Assembly: GCF_946886105.1 (NCBI RefSeq)
Contig: NZ_CAMPHV010000009.1
Span: forward strand, 1 to 64,000
Length of the DNA stretch: 64,000 bases
Direction of reading: 5' to 3'
DNA from: an uncultured Pseudomonas sp.
GTDB taxonomy: Bacteria; Pseudomonadota; Gammaproteobacteria; Pseudomonadales; Pseudomonadaceae
A model generated the notes under the pieces. That model had not been told where the DNA came from and made no database searches. It was given only the letters and a program-made list of their open reading frames with translations. A program made the translations under genes and the position numbers. The number at the start of each line of letters is the position of its first letter. Position 1 is the stretch's first letter. Below, in pieces: positions 20,866 to 28,285 of this stretch.

Positions 20866-21123
20866 ATGCAAACCCGTGAAGAAGTATTTGCCACCCTGCG
20901 CGATGCCCTGGTCGAGCTGTTCGAACTCGACGCCGAGCGCATTACCCTGGACGCCAACCTGTACCAGGACCTGGAAATCGACAGCATCGACGCCGTCGAC
21001 CTGATCGACCATATCAAGCGTCAGACCGGCAAGAAGATCGCCGCCGAGGAATTCAAGGCAGTGCGTACCGTCGGCGACGTGGTCGAGGCCGTGCTCAACG
21101 TCGTCAACGCCGCACCGAATTAA
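20866..21123 (+). CDS. apeF: Second acyl carrier protein (ApeF-like)
   Basis: An 85-residue ACP with EIDSIDAVDL, S40 being the phosphopantetheine site. It is clearly different from its neighbour (DSI versus DSV motif and a different helix 1), arguing for separate roles rather than recent duplication. It ends FKAVRTVGDVVEAV, a usual ACP helix IV. Ten bases separate it from the next gene. Confidence 0.92.
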   Translation: MQTREEVFATLRDALVELFELDAERITLDANLYQDLEIDSIDAVDLIDHIKRQTGKKIAAEEFKAVRTVGDVVEAVLNVVNAAPN

Positions 21124-21133
21124 GACCGACTCT

Positions 21134-21679
21134 ATGGCCCGCTTGTTCGGCTTGCTGCTGATAGTGGCAGGCCTGCTCTACCCTTTTGCCGTGTATTACG
21201 GCATGGAGCACCTATCGCCACGCCTGTTCGCCCTGCTGCTCGGCGGCCTGTGGCTGGCTCGTGCGCTGAGTCAGTGGCAGCAGCCGGGCAGCCGTTGGAT
21301 GGCTGCGGCCGCCTTGAGTTTTTGCCTGCTGCTGGGCTTGTCCGGCGAAGCCGCGCTATTGCGCTGGTACCCGGTATTGCTCAGCGCCCTGCTGCTGAGC
21401 ATATTCGGCCTCAGCCTGAAGTTCGGCCCGCCGCTGATCGAGCGTCTGGCGCGTTTGCACGAACCCGAGCTGCCGGAAGTGGCGGTGCGTTACACCCGCA
21501 CCGTCACCCAGATCTGGGCCGGCTTCTTTCTGTTTAATGGCCTGGCGACGGCGGCACTGACCCTGTGGGCGCCGTTGAGCTGGTGGACCTTGTATACCGG
21601 GCTGATTTCCTACGGCCTGATCGGTTTGTTGTTCGCTGGAGAATGGCTGGTGCGCCAGCGCGTGAGGAGAAAAGGATGA
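21134..21679 (+). CDS. apeG: Polytopic membrane protein of aryl-polyene clusters (COG4648/ApeG-like)
   Basis: A 181-residue hydrophobic protein with about five to six membrane helices and a basic C-terminus (RQRVRRKG). It resembles the predicted membrane protein that sits between the ACP and AMP-ligase genes in aryl-polyene clusters. No catalytic motif is visible and its biochemical role is unknown. Its stop overlaps the ATG of the next gene (ATGA), so the two are coupled. Confidence 0.75.
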   Translation: MARLFGLLLIVAGLLYPFAVYYGMEHLSPRLFALLLGGLWLARALSQWQQPGSRWMAAAALSFCLLLGLSGEAALLRWYPVLLSALLLSIFGLSLKFGPPLIERLARLHEPELPEVAVRYTRTVTQIWAGFFLFNGLATAALTLWAPLSWWTLYTGLISYGLIGLLFAGEWLVRQRVRRKG

Positions 21680-23352
21680 GCTGGGTGAACCTTGAGCAGT
21701 TGTTGAGCGAAGCTCACCCTGGCCGTCCAGTGACCAGCGGCATGGATCACGCCGACCTGCAGGGTCGCGCCCTGAAGCTGGCCGCCGCCTTGCAAGAGCG
21801 CGGGATCGAACGGGTCGCCCTGTATCTGGAAGATGCCGGCGAGTTGGCCGTGGCCCTGCTCGGCGCCTGGCGCGCCGGGGCCAGCGTGCTGTTGCCGGCC
21901 GATGCCCAGCCGCAAAGCCGTCAGCGTCTGGCCGGCCAATGCGAGCTCTGGCTGGACAGCTCGGGCGTCGCTGCGCTCGACGGTCTCACGGCAACGGCCC
22001 CGCTGCCGGCGGCCAGCCTGGATCTCGACCACTGCCGCCTGACCCTCTGCACCTCCGGCTCCAGCGGCGAAGCCAAACTGATCGACAAGAGCCTGCGCCA
22101 GCTGGCCAATGAAGTGGACGCCCTGGAGCAGCTGTGGGGCGCCGAGCTGCAAGGCGCGACCATCCTCGGCAGCGTCGCCGCCCAGCACATCTATGGCCTG
22201 CTGTTTCGCGTGCTCTGGCCGCTGTGCGCCGGCCGGCCCTTCCAGCGCCGTGCCCAGCCCTTCCCGGAAGACTTGCAGCGCGAAAGCCTGGCCTGCGCCG
22301 ACGGCTTCGCCTGGGTCGCCAGCCCCGCGCTATTGAAAAGGATGGGCGACAACCTCGACTGGCAGGCGCTTGCCGCAGTGCGCAAGGTGTTTTCCTCCGG
22401 CGGCGCGCTGCCCCTGGAGGCCGCGCAATCCTTGCAGCAACAGCTCGGCCAGTGGCCCGCGGAAATCTACGGCAGCTCGGAGACCGGCGGCATCGCCTGG
22501 CGTCAGGGCTTTGATCCGTGGCAACCCTTCGCCGGCGTCGAACTGCAGGTGGATGAACAGGGCGCACTCAACGTCGGCTCGCCGTATCTGCCAGAAGGGC
22601 AACGCGAACAGACCGCCGATGCCGTGGAAATCCAGGCCGACGGCCGCTTTCTGTTGCGCGGGCGCCTCGACCGCATCGTCAAGCTGGAAGAAAAACGCAT
22701 TTCCCTGCCCATGCTGGAACAGGCCCTGGCCAATCACCCTTGGGTCGCCGAAGCCCGCTTCGGCGTGGTCCAGCAAGGGCGCGCCTTTCTCGGCGCCCTG
22801 GTGGCGCTCGATCCGGCCGGTATCCATGCCCTGCGCAACCAGGGCCGTCGCGCGGTTACCGATGCCTTGCGTCAGCATCTTTCCGGCCATTGCGAAGCCA
22901 TCGCCCTGCCGCGGCGCTGGCGTCTGGTCGGTCAATTGCCCTACAGCAGCCAGGGCAAATTGGCCCAGGCAACGGTCGACGCACTGATCGATGCCCCACG
23001 ACCGACCCGGGTCGAGCCGCTGAGCGCGCGGGAACAGGACGGCGAATGGCAGCTGGAACTGCAGGTGCCGCTGGATCTGGCCCACTTCACCGGTCATTTC
23101 CCGCACACCCCGGTACTGCCGGGGGTGGTGCAGATCGACTGGGCGCAGCACCTGGCACGAACGCTGATCGCCGACCTGCCGCCGCTCTTCGGCGGCATGG
23201 AAGTGTTGAAGTTCCAGCAACTGGTGCGTCCCGGCGACCGCCTGCAACTGGCCCTGCGTTTCGACGCCGCGCGCGGCAAGCTGTACTTCGCCTTCCGCAA
23301 CGGCGAAGCGGCCTGCTCGTCCGGGCGGATCCTGCTGGGTAACGCCAAATGA
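21676..23352 (+). CDS. AMP-dependent aryl-acid:ACP ligase fused to a hotdog dehydratase (ApeH-ApeI fusion)
   Basis: A 558-residue fusion. Residues 1-440 are an ANL adenylating enzyme: TLCTSGSSGEAK (123-134) is the P-loop, YGSSETGGIA (about 265) the A5 motif, GRLDRIVKLEEKRI the hinge, and QGKL (near 427) holds the catalytic lysine. Residues 445-558 are a FabA/FabZ-like hotdog with GHFPHTPVLPG, carrying the catalytic His near 471-475, and QIDWAQ. The first part should activate an aryl acid such as 4-coumarate and load it on an ACP; the second should dehydrate beta-hydroxyacyl intermediates with the ApeP-like protein. ATG 21676 has GAGGAGAAAAGG upstream. In several APE clusters these are two genes. 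Confidence 0.88.
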   Translation: MSWVNLEQLLSEAHPGRPVTSGMDHADLQGRALKLAAALQERGIERVALYLEDAGELAVALLGAWRAGASVLLPADAQPQSRQRLAGQCELWLDSSGVAALDGLTATAPLPAASLDLDHCRLTLCTSGSSGEAKLIDKSLRQLANEVDALEQLWGAELQGATILGSVAAQHIYGLLFRVLWPLCAGRPFQRRAQPFPEDLQRESLACADGFAWVASPALLKRMGDNLDWQALAAVRKVFSSGGALPLEAAQSLQQQLGQWPAEIYGSSETGGIAWRQGFDPWQPFAGVELQVDEQGALNVGSPYLPEGQREQTADAVEIQADGRFLLRGRLDRIVKLEEKRISLPMLEQALANHPWVAEARFGVVQQGRAFLGALVALDPAGIHALRNQGRRAVTDALRQHLSGHCEAIALPRRWRLVGQLPYSSQGKLAQATVDALIDAPRPTRVEPLSAREQDGEWQLELQVPLDLAHFTGHFPHTPVLPGVVQIDWAQHLARTLIADLPPLFGGMEVLKFQQLVRPGDRLQLALRFDAARGKLYFAFRNGEAACSSGRILLGNAK

Positions 23353-23363
23353 TGCGCGGGATA

Positions 23364-23517
23364 CGTAGGTTGGCGCGTAGGTTGGCGCTGAGGCACGAAG
23401 CCCAACAAGGCGCACGCAGTGTGCTCGGGCAATCTCCGACCGTTCGCCTGGTGCCGGGCATGTTGGGCTTCGCAAGCTCAGCACCAACCTACATCCCCAA
23501 AGCAGCAACCTACGTAG
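23364..23517. repeat. GTAGGTTGG-family inverted repeat inside the polyene operon
   Basis: A partial copy (23364-23376) is followed by GTAGGTTGGCGCTGAGGC...AGCCCAAC (23377-23406) and its inverted partner GTTGGGCTTCGC...CAACCTAC (23462-23492); a further CAACCTACG lies at 23508-23517. It fills the 207-base gap between the ligase fusion and the glycosyltransferase gene. Confidence 0.75.
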
Positions 23518-23559
23518 CAGCCCATTTGTGGGTGGACGACACCAGCGCGCAGGTTCTCC

Positions 23560-24294
23560 ATGCATAAGCCCTGCGCGGTGATCCCGGTGTACAACCACGA
23601 GCACGCGCTACCCCAGGTGGTCGCGGCGCTGCGCGAGGCCGGGCTGGCCTGCGTACTGGTCGACGATGCCTCGAGTCCGGCCTGCGCGGCGGTGATGGAT
23701 CGCCTGGCCGAGCAGGCGGACATCCATCTGGTGCGTCTGCCGCTCAACCAGGGTAAGGGCGGCGCGGTGATGGCCGGCCTGCGCGAGGCCCGCCGCCTGG
23801 GTTTCAGCCATGCCCTGCAAGTGGACGCCGACGGCCAGCACGACCTCGGCGCCCTGGCGGAGTTTCTCGATGCCTCGCGCGCCGCGCCCCGGGCGCTGAT
23901 CTGCGGCTACCCGCATTACGACGCCAGCGTACCCAAGGGCCGCCTGTACGCGCGTTACCTGACCCATGTCTGGGTGTGGATCAACAGCCTGTCGCTGAAC
24001 ATCCGCGACTCCATGTGCGGTTTTCGCGTGTACCCGCTGCAACCGACCCTGGCATTGATCGACAGCGTCGACATCGGCCGGCGCATGGACTTCGACACCG
24101 ATATTCTGGTGCGCCTGGCCTGGCGCGAGCAGCCCATGCATTGGCTGCCGATCCGCGTGCGTTACCCACTGGATGGGCTCTCGCACTTTCGCCTGTGGCA
24201 CGACAACGCCCTGATCTCGAAAATGCACGCCAAGCTGTTCTTCGGCATGCTCGTGCGGGCCCCCGGAATACTCTGGCGCAGGTGCCGTCGATGA
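23560..24294 (+). CDS. Family 2 glycosyltransferase (N-terminal half of an ApeJ-like function)
   Basis: A 244-residue GT-A enzyme. VIPVYNHEHALPQVV opens the Rossmann half, LVDDASS binds the nucleotide sugar, and VDADGQHD holds the D89-x-D91 metal site. SLNIRDSMCGFRVYP resembles the dolichyl-phosphate-mannose-synthase-like branch. In E. coli-type APE clusters a GT2 domain is fused to an LpxL-like acyltransferase; here they are two genes overlapping by four bases (ATGA). The sugar donor and acceptor are unknown. Preceding repeats remove any close coupling to the ligase gene. Confidence 0.85.
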   Translation: MHKPCAVIPVYNHEHALPQVVAALREAGLACVLVDDASSPACAAVMDRLAEQADIHLVRLPLNQGKGGAVMAGLREARRLGFSHALQVDADGQHDLGALAEFLDASRAAPRALICGYPHYDASVPKGRLYARYLTHVWVWINSLSLNIRDSMCGFRVYPLQPTLALIDSVDIGRRMDFDTDILVRLAWREQPMHWLPIRVRYPLDGLSHFRLWHDNALISKMHAKLFFGMLVRAPGILWRRCRR

Positions 24295-25229
24295 GCGGCA
24301 AGCAACACTGGGCCTGGCAGCGCGAGCGCGGCAGCTTCATCCTGATGAAGTTCACCGTCGGCATGACGCGCCTGCTCGGCCGCCGCCCGATCGCCCCGCT
24401 GATATACCTGATCGTGCTGTATTTCTTTGTCTTCGGCCGTCAGGCGCGGCGCAGCATCTGGCATTACCAGGCGAACCTGGCCGCCTGGAGTGGGCGGAAC
24501 GAACTACGGCCGAGCCGGCGCGCGGTGTTCCGCCAGTTCATGGCCTTCGCCGACACCCTGCTGGACAAGCTCGACGTGTGGAACGGCGCGCTGCGCCTGG
24601 AACAGGTGACCCTGATCGACCCGAGCGACGTGACCGGACAGCTGCACCGCGCGGGCCGCGGGCAGATCCTGGTCGCCGCGCACCTGGGCAACCTCGAGGT
24701 ATGCCGCGCCCTGGCCGAACTCGGTGAGCGCGTGCAGATGAACGTGCTGGTGCACACCAAGCACGCCGAGCAGTTCAACCGCCTGCTGGGCGAGGCCGGC
24801 TCCAGCAACCTGCGCCTGATTCAGGTCAGCGAGCTGGATGCCGCGGTGATGCTGCAACTGTCCGAGCGTCTGGAACGCGGCGAATGGCTGGCCATCGCCG
24901 GCGACCGCGTGCCGCTCAAAGGCGGGCGCAAGAGTCTGGCGAGCTTTCTCGGCAAGCCGGCGTACTTCCCGCAAGGCCCCTGGCTGCTGGCCGGGCTGCT
25001 ACAGTGCCCGGTCAACCTGATCAACTGCTTGAAGATCGACGGCCGCTACCAGGTGCTTATCGAGCCCTTCGCCGAGCGCATCCAATGGACCCGTGCCGAG
25101 CGTGAGGCGGTGATCGCCGGCTGGGTGCAGCGCTACGCCGAGCGTCTCGCCGCGCACTGCCTGAGCGCACCCTTGCAATGGTTCAATTTCTACCCGTTCT
25201 GGAACGAAAATGACGACACATCAGCCTGA
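24291..25229 (+). CDS. LpxL/HtrB-family acyltransferase
   Basis: Membrane-anchored acyltransferase of 312 residues. One hydrophobic segment (35-50) precedes AAHLGNLE, giving the HX4E catalytic motif H131...E136; GDRVPLKGGRKSLASFLGKPA matches the second conserved block of lipid A late acyltransferases. In an aryl-polyene pathway it likely transfers an acyl (possibly the polyene) group onto the lipid anchor. It overlaps the glycosyltransferase gene by four bases and the ammonia-lyase gene by 20 bases. Confidence 0.85.
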   Translation: MSGKQHWAWQRERGSFILMKFTVGMTRLLGRRPIAPLIYLIVLYFFVFGRQARRSIWHYQANLAAWSGRNELRPSRRAVFRQFMAFADTLLDKLDVWNGALRLEQVTLIDPSDVTGQLHRAGRGQILVAAHLGNLEVCRALAELGERVQMNVLVHTKHAEQFNRLLGEAGSSNLRLIQVSELDAAVMLQLSERLERGEWLAIAGDRVPLKGGRKSLASFLGKPAYFPQGPWLLAGLLQCPVNLINCLKIDGRYQVLIEPFAERIQWTRAEREAVIAGWVQRYAERLAAHCLSAPLQWFNFYPFWNENDDTSA

Positions 25230-26751
25230 CCCCATCGTATTCGGCGAACAGCCCCTGCGTATCGAGCAGGTCGTGACCCTGGCCCGCCGCGGCGCACCGG
25301 CGCGGCTGCAGAACGATGCCGCCTACCGCGAGAAAATCGCCAAGGGCGCGCGCTTTCTCGACAGCCTGCTGGACAAGGAAGGCGTGATCTACGGCGTCAC
25401 CACCGGCTACGGCGACTCCTGCGTGGTGGCGGTGCCGCTGCATCAGGTCGAAGCGCTGCCGCGCCACCTCTACACCTTCCACGGTTGCGGCCTGGGCAAG
25501 CTGCTGGACGCGCCGAGCACCCGCGCGGTATTGGCGGCGCGGCTGCAATCGCTGTGTCAGGGCGTGTCCGGGGTACGGGTGGAACTGCTCGAACGCTTGC
25601 AGGCATTTCTCGAATACGACGTACTGCCGCTGATCCCGGAAGAAGGCTCGGTCGGCGCCAGCGGCGACCTCACGCCGCTGTCCTACGTCGCCGCCACCCT
25701 TAGCGGCGAGCGCGAGGTGCTGTTCCGCGGCGAGCAACGTAGCGCCGCCGAGGTGCATCGCGAACTGGGCTGGACGCCACTGGTACTGCGCCCCAAAGAA
25801 GCCCTGGCACTGATGAATGGCACTGCGGTGATGACCGCCCTGGCCTGCCAGGCGTTCGCCCGCGCCGACTACCTGCTGAAACTGGCGACGCGCATCACCG
25901 CGCTCAACGTGGTGGCGCTGGAAGGCAACCCGGAGCATTTCGACGAGCGCCTGTTCGCCGCCAAACCGCATCCCGGGCAGACCCAGGTCGCCGCCTGGCT
26001 GCGTCAGGACCTGGCCATCGATGCACCGACCGCGCCGCTGCACCGCCTGCAGGATCGCTACTCGCTGCGCTGCGCGCCCCATGTGCTCGGCGTGCTGGCC
26101 GACAGCCTGGGCCTGCTGCGGCAGTTCATCGAGATCGAGCTGAACAGCGCCAACGACAACCCGCTGATCGACGCCGAAGACGAGCGCGTGCTGCATGGCG
26201 GGCACTTCTACGGCGGGCATATCGCCTTCGCCATGGACAGCCTGAAGAACCTGGTCGGCAACGTCGCCGACCTGCTCGACCGCCAGCTCGCCCTGCTGGT
26301 CGACGTGCGCTACAACCACGGCCTGCCGAGCAACCTGTCCGGCGCCCCGGCGGTCAGCGCGATGATCAACCACGGCTTCAAGGCGGTGCAGATCGGCACC
26401 AGCGCCTGGACCGCCGAAGCCCTGAAAAACACCATGCCGGCCAGCGTGTTCTCGCGCTCCACCGAGTGCCATAACCAGGACAAGGTGAGCATGGGCACCA
26501 TCGCCGCGCGCGATGCCCTGCGCAGCCTGGAACTGACCGAACAGGTCGCCGCCGCGACCTTGCTCGCCGCCAATCAGGGAGTGTGGTTGCGCCAGCGCAA
26601 CGGCAAGAACGATATCCCGGCCCCCGTGGCGGCGATGCGCGAACAGCTGGCCGCGGACTTCCCACCGGTGATCGAAGACCGCGCTTTGGAAGACGAGCTG
26701 CGCCTGTGCCTGACCCGTATCCGCGACCAGCACTGGAGCCTGTATGCGTAA
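25210..26751 (+). CDS. Aromatic amino acid ammonia-lyase (MIO family)
   Basis: A 513-residue MIO-dependent lyase. The autocatalytic triad is A150-S151-G152 in GSVGASGDLTPLSY, the general-base Tyr is Y61 in YGVTTGYG, and LNSANDNPLI and the NQD segment (HNQD) are conserved. The substrate-selectivity pair in HLYTFHGCGLG is F90-H91, unlike Ser-His of histidine lyases, His-Leu of tyrosine lyases or Phe-Leu of phenylalanine lyases. In this cluster it most likely makes 4-coumarate or cinnamate as polyene starter. It overlaps the acyltransferase gene by 20 bases. Substrate is inferred from context. Confidence 0.88.
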   Translation: MTTHQPDPIVFGEQPLRIEQVVTLARRGAPARLQNDAAYREKIAKGARFLDSLLDKEGVIYGVTTGYGDSCVVAVPLHQVEALPRHLYTFHGCGLGKLLDAPSTRAVLAARLQSLCQGVSGVRVELLERLQAFLEYDVLPLIPEEGSVGASGDLTPLSYVAATLSGEREVLFRGEQRSAAEVHRELGWTPLVLRPKEALALMNGTAVMTALACQAFARADYLLKLATRITALNVVALEGNPEHFDERLFAAKPHPGQTQVAAWLRQDLAIDAPTAPLHRLQDRYSLRCAPHVLGVLADSLGLLRQFIEIELNSANDNPLIDAEDERVLHGGHFYGGHIAFAMDSLKNLVGNVADLLDRQLALLVDVRYNHGLPSNLSGAPAVSAMINHGFKAVQIGTSAWTAEALKNTMPASVFSRSTECHNQDKVSMGTIAARDALRSLELTEQVAAATLLAANQGVWLRQRNGKNDIPAPVAAMREQLAADFPPVIEDRALEDELRLCLTRIRDQHWSLYA

Positions 26752-26760
26752 CGCCTTATC

Positions 26761-26813
26761 GGTGCGCACGGCGCACCCTACGGCCACCTACCGCGTAGCG
26801 TGCGCCGCGCACC
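26761..26813. repeat. GGTGCGCACGGCGCACC-type inverted repeat
   Basis: GGTGCGCACGGCGCACCCTACG (26761-26782) faces CGTAGCGTGCGCCGCGCACC (26794-26813). It occupies nearly all of the 74-base gap between the ammonia-lyase and thioesterase genes. Confidence 0.7.
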
Positions 26814-26825
26814 AAGGAGCCGAGC

Positions 26826-27251
26826 ATGCGTAGCAAAGGCGTATTGCAGGCCGAGATCGAATTGCAGGTGCCATTCTTCGATGTCGACATGATGGAAGTG
26901 GTCTGGCACGGCCACTACGTCAAATACTTCGAACAAGCGCGCTGCGCCCTGCTCGACAAGCTCGGCCACAACTACGTGCAGATGCGCGACGCCGGCTACG
27001 CCTGGCCGGTGATCGACTTGCAGGTGCGCTATATCCGCGGCGCCCAGTTCGGCCAGACGATCCGCGTGCGCGCCGACCTGGTGGAATGGGAGAACCGTCT
27101 GAAGATCAACTACCTGATCACTGATGCCGCCAGCGGCGAGCGCATGACCCGCGGCAGCAGCGTGCAGGTCGCGGTGGAAATCGCCACCCGCGAAATGCAA
27201 TTCGCCTCACCCAAGGTGTTGGTCGAAGCGGTGGAAAGGGTGCTGGCGTGA
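26826..27251 (+). CDS. apeK: Acyl-CoA/acyl-ACP thioesterase, 4-hydroxybenzoyl-CoA thioesterase type (ApeK-like)
   Basis: A 141-residue single-hotdog thioesterase. FFDVDMMEVVWHGHYVKYFEQAR carries the catalytic D21 and the H28-x-x-Y31 pattern, and IRGAQFGQTIRVRADL the central sheet, as in YbgC/FcbC proteins. In aryl-polyene synthases such a thioesterase edits or releases ACP-bound chains. AAGGAG lies ten bases before ATG 26826. Its TGA overlaps an in-frame GTG (27248), the probable ancestral start region of the LolA-like gene now displaced by repeats. Confidence 0.88.
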   Translation: MRSKGVLQAEIELQVPFFDVDMMEVVWHGHYVKYFEQARCALLDKLGHNYVQMRDAGYAWPVIDLQVRYIRGAQFGQTIRVRADLVEWENRLKINYLITDAASGERMTRGSSVQVAVEIATREMQFASPKVLVEAVERVLA

Positions 27252-27313
27252 GAACCATGCTGGCCGGCTTGCAGCGCTGGCTGAACGCCATTCGCCCGGC
27301 GAAAACCAATCCC

Positions 27314-27344
27314 GTAGGTTGGGTTGAGCGTTGCGAAATCCAAC
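27314..27344. repeat. GTAGGTTGG-family repeat copy
   Basis: GTAGGTTGGGTTGAGCG...AATCCAAC: a single short copy of the family seen at 23364-23517. Confidence 0.6.
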
Positions 27345-27421
27345 GCGGATTTCTTGCTCAAGAATCTGGGCGTGCCAACTTCCTGAGTCAGCCATGCGAC
27401 CGGTTTCGCCCTACCGGGCGA

Positions 27422-27457
27422 GTTACTTTCTCTTTGCTTGTGCAAAGAGAAAGTAAC
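27422..27457. repeat. Perfect 16-bp-stem hairpin repeat
   Basis: GTTACTTTCTCTTTGC, loop TTGT, then GCAAAGAGAAAGTAAC, a perfect 16-bp stem. From memory this hairpin with its CCAAAGAGAAAGCACACC extension recurs in many Pseudomonas and Xanthomonas genomes, so it is a dispersed repeat rather than a local regulatory site. Confidence 0.75.
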
Positions 27458-27685
27458 CAAAGAGAAAGCACACCCCACATACGGGTCTCGCTGCGCTCGA
27501 CTTCCCTCGCTCCATCCCTGCTCCAGGGGCACGCTGCAAAGGGCCATCCCTGGCCCATCGCAGCTCTCGCGGCATCCATGCCGCTCAACCCCTTACGCAG
27601 GGATTCCACTCGGCCTCCTGAGGGGACCCCGTATCCTGGCCCGACTGAAGCTGTTCAATCTTCATTTCTGCGCTGGCACAGCCCC

Positions 27686-27710
27686 GTAGCCCGGATGCCA
27701 TCCGGGCTAC
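27686..27710. repeat. REP element containing the likely start codon of the LolA-like gene
   Basis: GTAGCCCGGATGCCATCCGGGCTAC is a near-perfect palindrome of the GTAGCCCGGAT family. Its ATG (27695-27697) is in frame with the LolA-like gene. Confidence 0.75.
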
Positions 27711-28285
27711 TGGCGTTCCTGCTGCTTCTGAGCCCCCATGCTTACGCCTTCGATCTGGAGCAACTCAGCGCCCAGCTAGCCAAACCCGCGGTGGTGCGCG
27801 GCCCGCTGATTCAGGAAAAGCACCTACGCGCCCTACCGCAACCGCTGACCAGCCGCGGTCAATTCGTCCTCAGCGCCGAACTGGGCCTGCTCTGGCAACT
27901 GCAGAACCCGCTCAAGCAGGATTACCGGATCGACCACAGCGGCATCGCCAAACGCACCGCCAACGGTTGGCAGCTGCAGCCCGGCCAGGATGTCGCCGCG
28001 CAGCAGAGCCGGCTGTTCCTCGCCGTGCTCAAGGGCGACCACAGCGGTCTGGCGCGCGATTTCGACTTGCAACTGAGCGGCAGCAGCGAGACCTGGCAGC
28101 TGAACCTCACGCCCCACTCATTGCTGCTCAAGCAGATTTTCCAGCGTATTCAGATCGACGGCGGCGCGTTGGTCGAGCGCATCGAACTGCTGGAAACCCA
28201 GGGCGACAAAACCGTCCTGCGCCTGCCCGACAGTCAGCCCGGCGATGCCTTGAGCGAGCAGGAGCGCCGCGATTTTGCCCATTGA
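27695..28285 (+). CDS. LolA-like periplasmic carrier protein (ApeL-like), start altered by a repeat
   Basis: About 196 residues resembling LolA-type outer-membrane lipoprotein carriers found in aryl-polyene clusters, expected to ferry the lipidated polyene across the periplasm. The hydrophobic core and cleavage site (LLAFLLLLSPHAYA-FDL) are intact, and FDLEQLSAQLAKPAVVRGPLIQEKHLRALPQPLTSRG is family-like. The start is uncertain: ATG 27695 lies in a REP element, lacks a ribosome site and gives an n-region (MPSG) without positive charge. The alternative GTG 27248 overlaps the thioesterase stop but would add 149 repeat-derived residues. The gene may be poorly expressed. It overlaps the exporter gene by 11 bases. 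Confidence 0.7.
   Translation: MPSGLLAFLLLLSPHAYAFDLEQLSAQLAKPAVVRGPLIQEKHLRALPQPLTSRGQFVLSAELGLLWQLQNPLKQDYRIDHSGIAKRTANGWQLQPGQDVAAQQSRLFLAVLKGDHSGLARDFDLQLSGSSETWQLNLTPHSLLLKQIFQRIQIDGGALVERIELLETQGDKTVLRLPDSQPGDALSEQERRDFAH

Larger units (their letters stand above)
27252..27694. other. Repeat-filled gap ahead of the LolA-like gene
   Basis: About 440 bases between the thioesterase stop and the likely start of the LolA-like gene. It contains a GTAGGTTGG-type element (27314-27344), a perfect 16-bp-stem hairpin (27422-27457), about 200 bases of non-conserved-looking sequence rich in short inverted motifs, and the left part of a REP element (27686-27710). One frame (27248 onward) happens to stay open into the LolA-like gene, but the encoded residues look like translated repeat. 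Confidence 0.65.

Noticed and set aside
25183..26787. 534-residue open frame antisense to the ammonia-lyase gene
   Set aside because: Mirror of a MIO-family gene with all catalytic motifs; no independent support.
27248..27694. Coding extension of the LolA-like protein through the repeats
   Set aside because: The residues are the translation of dispersed repeats and precede an intact signal-peptide core, so I treat it as non-coding, though expression is not excluded.
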